Origin: Acidobacteriota bacterium
GTDB taxonomy: Bacteria > Acidobacteriota > UBA6911 > RPQK01
Length of the DNA: 8,426 nucleotides
NCBI GenBank assembly: GCA_003819755.1
Contig: RPQK01000306.1
Span: 1-8,426 of the forward strand
Direction: 5' to 3'
A program made the translations under genes and the position numbers. Position 1 is the stretch's first letter; every line of letters begins with the position of its first letter. Shown here piece after piece: positions 6,412 through 8,426 of this stretch. A model generated the notes under the pieces. That model was not told where the DNA came from and made no database searches. It saw nothing but the letters and a program-made list of their open reading frames with translations.

Positions 6412-8049
6412 TCAGTCTGTCACGCGCGAGGTTTGAAGTCTCGGCTCATGGGGGCCGATGTCAAACGCCGCGCCCGCAGGGATCGGGTTTCCGAATAAAT
6501 CATGGGTCCCGGGGTCCATTTGGTAGAGCTTTCTCAGATCCAGACCGCGATCGATGCAGGGAGAGTGCTCGCGGAGCCGGAAGGCATTCATCCGCGACAG
6601 GCCGGCCGGGTCAGTGATCGGACCATCCTTCAGGGGCTCATACTTTAGGGGCTCATACTTTGGGTCGGCAAAAAGGCCCACCAACCGGCCGTCGACCATC
6701 TCCTGGCCCGTCGTATTCGCCCAGCTCTCGAGGCTCGAGTACTTCCCATAGATGTCGAATTTGCCGTCAAGCGACCAATAGCAGTTCCCCGCGAACTTGA
6801 AACCCTGACTTTCGGTTGCGCCCGTAAGGAAACCCGTGGCCTCGGTCGTGACCAGGATGTTGTTGAAAAACCGAAGATTACTCACATTGGTCCCCGAGAT
6901 CCCGATGGCGGGGCCTTCGTTCACGATGAGGTTATTGTAGAAAACGTTGTCGCGTATTCCGGTGGCCGCGTTGGCGTTGTGACCTATCCAGATGGTGTGC
7001 GCCTTATCATCGCGCGAATTCACCAGGACGTTGTAGCGGATCACGTTCTTCTCCAGCCACACCTTCCCACCCCATTGCCAGAGTTGAACCCCGTAGCCCT
7101 TGTTGTTGTAACAGTAGTTGTACTGGACCACATTCTCGTAGCACCCGGCGTCGAGGTCGATGCCGCCCCCATCGCCGGTCGGGTTCGTGTTGTCGTGGGA
7201 GATACAGTTTTGAATTGTCACGTGATGAGAAAACGCGATCCAGATACCGACCGGCCCGTTTCCGCGCGGACTCTGGTCCCCGCCGTTGAAGCCTGCCTCG
7301 CAGTACTCGATCGTCGCATATGAGGCGTGGTAAAGCTCGATGCCGCTCCCGCTGATGTCTTTCAGGTAGTTGGGGTCGCCCGGATTGTGTATCGCGCGAC
7401 AGTGGCCCACGTACAGCCTCGGCGTGTTTGCCTTGCCGCGGATCCCCGCATAACCGTTATCGTGCGCGTAAACCCGAATCACCCGGGCGTCGCTTGAGTT
7501 GTCGATCTCCACCCCCGCCCAGCGAAAGCCGCTCGCCTCCACCTGTTCGACTGTAATGAAGGACCCGCCCTGGACTCGGATCCCGGTCCCGCCGGGTTCC
7601 TGCCCGGTCTTGATCCCAAGGCCCACCACGTTCAGATTCGCAATCGTCAGGAAGGAGGCGTCCTTGACGGTGATCGCATGCAGACGTCCGCCGTCAACAG
7701 TCGCCCGGCCGTTCCCGTAGGAAGTAACGAGCACCGGACTACCCGCCGCCCCGCTGTCGCCGCTCCCCAACTCGATCGGACCTAGGAAGGTTCTGCCGCC
7801 CTCCATGCGCACCACGTCCCCGGCCTTAAAAGATCGAGAGTTCACGTTGCGCACGGTAGCCCAGGGAGCTGTGGGAGAAGTGCCTGGGTTGCTGTCATTG
7901 CCGGAGGGGCTGACGTAGTAAGTTTCGGCGAAAACAGGTGATACTGCCAGCAAGGCAATGACAGTCGCTAGTGCTGCGAGAGGTGGTCCGGCAGCGGCAG
8001 GCCTGATCGCGAAGTCGCGAGAGTCACGCCCGGTCAGGAATTTCCTCAT
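6412..8049 (-). CDS. Secreted right-handed parallel beta-helix repeat protein (pectate-lyase-like fold)
   Basis: A 545-residue protein starting at ATG 8049-8047, with AAGGAG 6 nt upstream. Residues 1-41 form a signal peptide (hydrophobic 23-39, cleavage after VFA). The mature protein opens with YYVSPSGNDSNPGTSPTAPW (44-63), the usual first strand of secreted beta-helix proteins. Residues about 120-425 are a ladder of beta-helix coils, each with a short hydrophobic strand ending in Asn- or Gly-rich turns (for example GIRVQGG, GVEIDNSS, GIELYHAS, GIWIAFSHH, GIDLDAGC, GVQLWQWGG). The C-terminus has the SPCIDRG...AFDIGPHE cap (496-535), close to the SPCIDAG...DIGAYE ending common in this fold. 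Such proteins include pectate lyases, alginate epimerases/lyases and glycosidases, but no family-specific catalytic set is recognised. A 15-bp tandem duplication gives KYEPLKYEPL (464-473). The two secreted esterase genes lie downstream. Confidence 0.92.
   Translation of the reverse strand: MRKFLTGRDSRDFAIRPAAAGPPLAALATVIALLAVSPVFAETYYVSPSGNDSNPGTSPTAPWATVRNVNSRSFKAGDVVRMEGGRTFLGPIELGSGDSGAAGSPVLVTSYGNGRATVDGGRLHAITVKDASFLTIANLNVVGLGIKTGQEPGGTGIRVQGGSFITVEQVEASGFRWAGVEIDNSSDARVIRVYAHDNGYAGIRGKANTPRLYVGHCRAIHNPGDPNYLKDISGSGIELYHASYATIEYCEAGFNGGDQSPRGNGPVGIWIAFSHHVTIQNCISHDNTNPTGDGGGIDLDAGCYENVVQYNYCYNNKGYGVQLWQWGGKVWLEKNVIRYNVLVNSRDDKAHTIWIGHNANAATGIRDNVFYNNLIVNEGPAIGISGTNVSNLRFFNNILVTTEATGFLTGATESQGFKFAGNCYWSLDGKFDIYGKYSSLESWANTTGQEMVDGRLVGLFADPKYEPLKYEPLKDGPITDPAGLSRMNAFRLREHSPCIDRGLDLRKLYQMDPGTHDLFGNPIPAGAAFDIGPHEPRLQTSRVTD
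6632..6661. repeat. Perfect 15-bp tandem duplication inside the beta-helix gene
   Basis: The unit AGGGGCTCATACTTT occurs twice head to tail (6632-6646 and 6647-6661). It is in frame and duplicates KYEPL at residues 464-468 and 469-473, in the loop between the beta-helix ladder and the C-terminal cap. The perfect identity suggests a recent slippage event. Confidence 0.95.
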
Positions 8050-8070
8050 TGGTTTCTCCTTCGACGGGGA

Positions 8071-8099
8071 AGCCTACAATCAGGTCAGATCCGGGTCAA
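8071..8099 (-). promoter_or_regulatory. Candidate sigma-70-type promoter for the beta-helix gene
   Basis: On the minus strand TTGACC (8099-8094, 5 of 6 matches to the -35 consensus) is followed after exactly 17 bp by TAGGCT (8076-8071, 3 of 6 to the -10). The -10 box ends 21 nt before the ATG at 8049, leaving a short leader that still contains the AAGGAG ribosome binding site. Spacing and position are good; the -10 box is poor. Confidence 0.4.
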
Positions 8100-8239
8100 G
8101 CGGCACCCAATGGCCACCTTCGTCGGCTTGAAAGCGAGACAGTCTCAACGTCAAAGGCACCAGGAATCAGGTATTTCCCCGCAAATCCAGCCGAGCAAGC
8201 GAGCTTTGCGAAGACCGCCCCACCGTGTTTAATTAAATG

Positions 8240-8266
8240 CCTGAAAGACCTGAAGGACCAGACAGA
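8240..8266. repeat. Degenerate 9-bp tandem repeats
   Basis: Three consecutive 9-mers read CCTGAAAGA, CCTGAAGGA and CCAGACAGA. The first two differ at one base and the third is more diverged. They directly follow the AT palindrome. Function unknown; this may be a small decayed minisatellite or repeated binding sites. Confidence 0.5.
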
Positions 8267-8275
8267 CTTGAATCG

Positions 8276-8310
8276 GAGGCCGTGTCTACAATATTTGAGT
8301 CCACGGCCCC
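8276..8310. repeat. Interrupted inverted repeat GGCCGTG/CACGGCC upstream of the beta-helix gene
   Basis: GGCCGTG (8278-8284) is exactly complementary to CACGGCC (8302-8308) across a 17-nt AT-rich spacer. In a minus-strand transcript the stem extends to 9 pairs (one G-U, then G-C). There is no T-run directly after the stem on either strand, so it is not a canonical terminator. An operator or mRNA hairpin is possible. Confidence 0.55.
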
Positions 8311-8415
8311 AGTCCCACGAATTTTCTTGCCTCTCCGTCTGCCGTTCAATCGTAGAATAGGGCCGCAAAACGTTCTCACTGTCGACCCCCCGCCTGCTTT
8401 GTGACGGGCCCCTTT

Positions 8416-8426
8416 GGAGGTAGCCA
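8416..8426 (+). promoter_or_regulatory. Possible ribosome binding site of a divergent gene outside the window
   Basis: GGAGG (8416-8420) on the plus strand is followed by 5 nt and then an A at the last base of the window. If the next two bases are TG, an ATG at 8426 would have ideal spacing. A TAGAAT -10-like box (8353-8358) lies upstream on the same strand. This is only a suggestion because the gene itself is not visible. Confidence 0.3.

Larger units (their letters stand above)
8050..8426. other. 377-bp non-coding leader region at the right edge
   Basis: No protein gene is supported. Open frames across it on both strands give low-complexity or basic peptides without recognisable motifs. 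It holds, from low to high coordinates, the ribosome binding site and candidate promoter of the beta-helix gene, a 10-bp AT palindrome TTTAATTAAA (8228-8237), degenerate 9-bp tandem repeats (8240-8266), an interrupted inverted repeat (8276-8310), a TAGAAT box on the plus strand (8353-8358) and a GGAGG near the end. It could be a shared intergenic region between divergent genes. Confidence 0.6.

Noticed and set aside
8096..8368. 90-codon minus-strand open frame and overlapping 103-codon plus-strand frame in the right-edge region
   Set aside because: Both cover repeats and AT-rich patches and show no domain-like pattern; the minus-strand frame runs into the candidate promoter of the beta-helix gene. 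Neither has a convincing ribosome binding site.

Overview
GC-rich bacterial DNA in which all six recognised genes lie on the minus strand, so transcription runs from high to low coordinates. The mix (a TPR-tailed sulfatase-fold protein carrying a TLPAH active-site motif, secreted alpha/beta-hydrolases, a parallel beta-helix protein, and clear AAGGAG/GGAGGA ribosome binding sites at several starts) suggests a soil or environmental Acidobacteriota-like organism. That assignment is inferred from gene style; no rRNA or marker gene is present to test it. No rRNA, tRNA, CRISPR array, insertion sequence or integrase was found.

Layout in the direction of transcription. (1) 8426-8050 is a 377-bp non-coding stretch with a good promoter candidate directly before the first gene, an interrupted inverted repeat, an AT palindrome and degenerate 9-bp repeats. 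A GGAGG at the right edge may serve a divergent plus-strand gene just outside the window. (2) 8049-6412 encodes a secreted right-handed parallel beta-helix protein. (3) After 225 bp, 6186-5179 encodes a secreted alpha/beta-hydrolase (HSL/BD-FAE-like) with an unusual GKSAGG nucleophile elbow. (4) After 67 bp, 5111-3462 encodes a secreted type-B carboxylesterase with an intact catalytic triad. (5) After 67 bp, 3394-1475 encodes a sulfatase-fold protein fused to about five TPRs, with Thr where a sulfatase has its formylglycine Cys/Ser. (6) After 132 bp, 1342-497 encodes an ABC-2 type ATPase, followed 5 bp later by its permease (491-1), cut by the window edge.

Functional reading. The first three genes all encode exported proteins: one polysaccharide-lyase-like scaffold and two esterases. 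The two esterase genes are close enough to be co-transcribed. A role in removing ester groups from, or cleaving, decorated plant or microbial polysaccharide is a reasonable but unproven inference. The alkaline-phosphatase-superfamily/TPR protein may be an envelope hydrolase or transferase rather than a sulfatase. The ABC pair is a separate, tightly coupled export module. I see no strong sign of a wholly new system; the most interesting points are the two active-site departures and the structured leader region upstream of the beta-helix gene.
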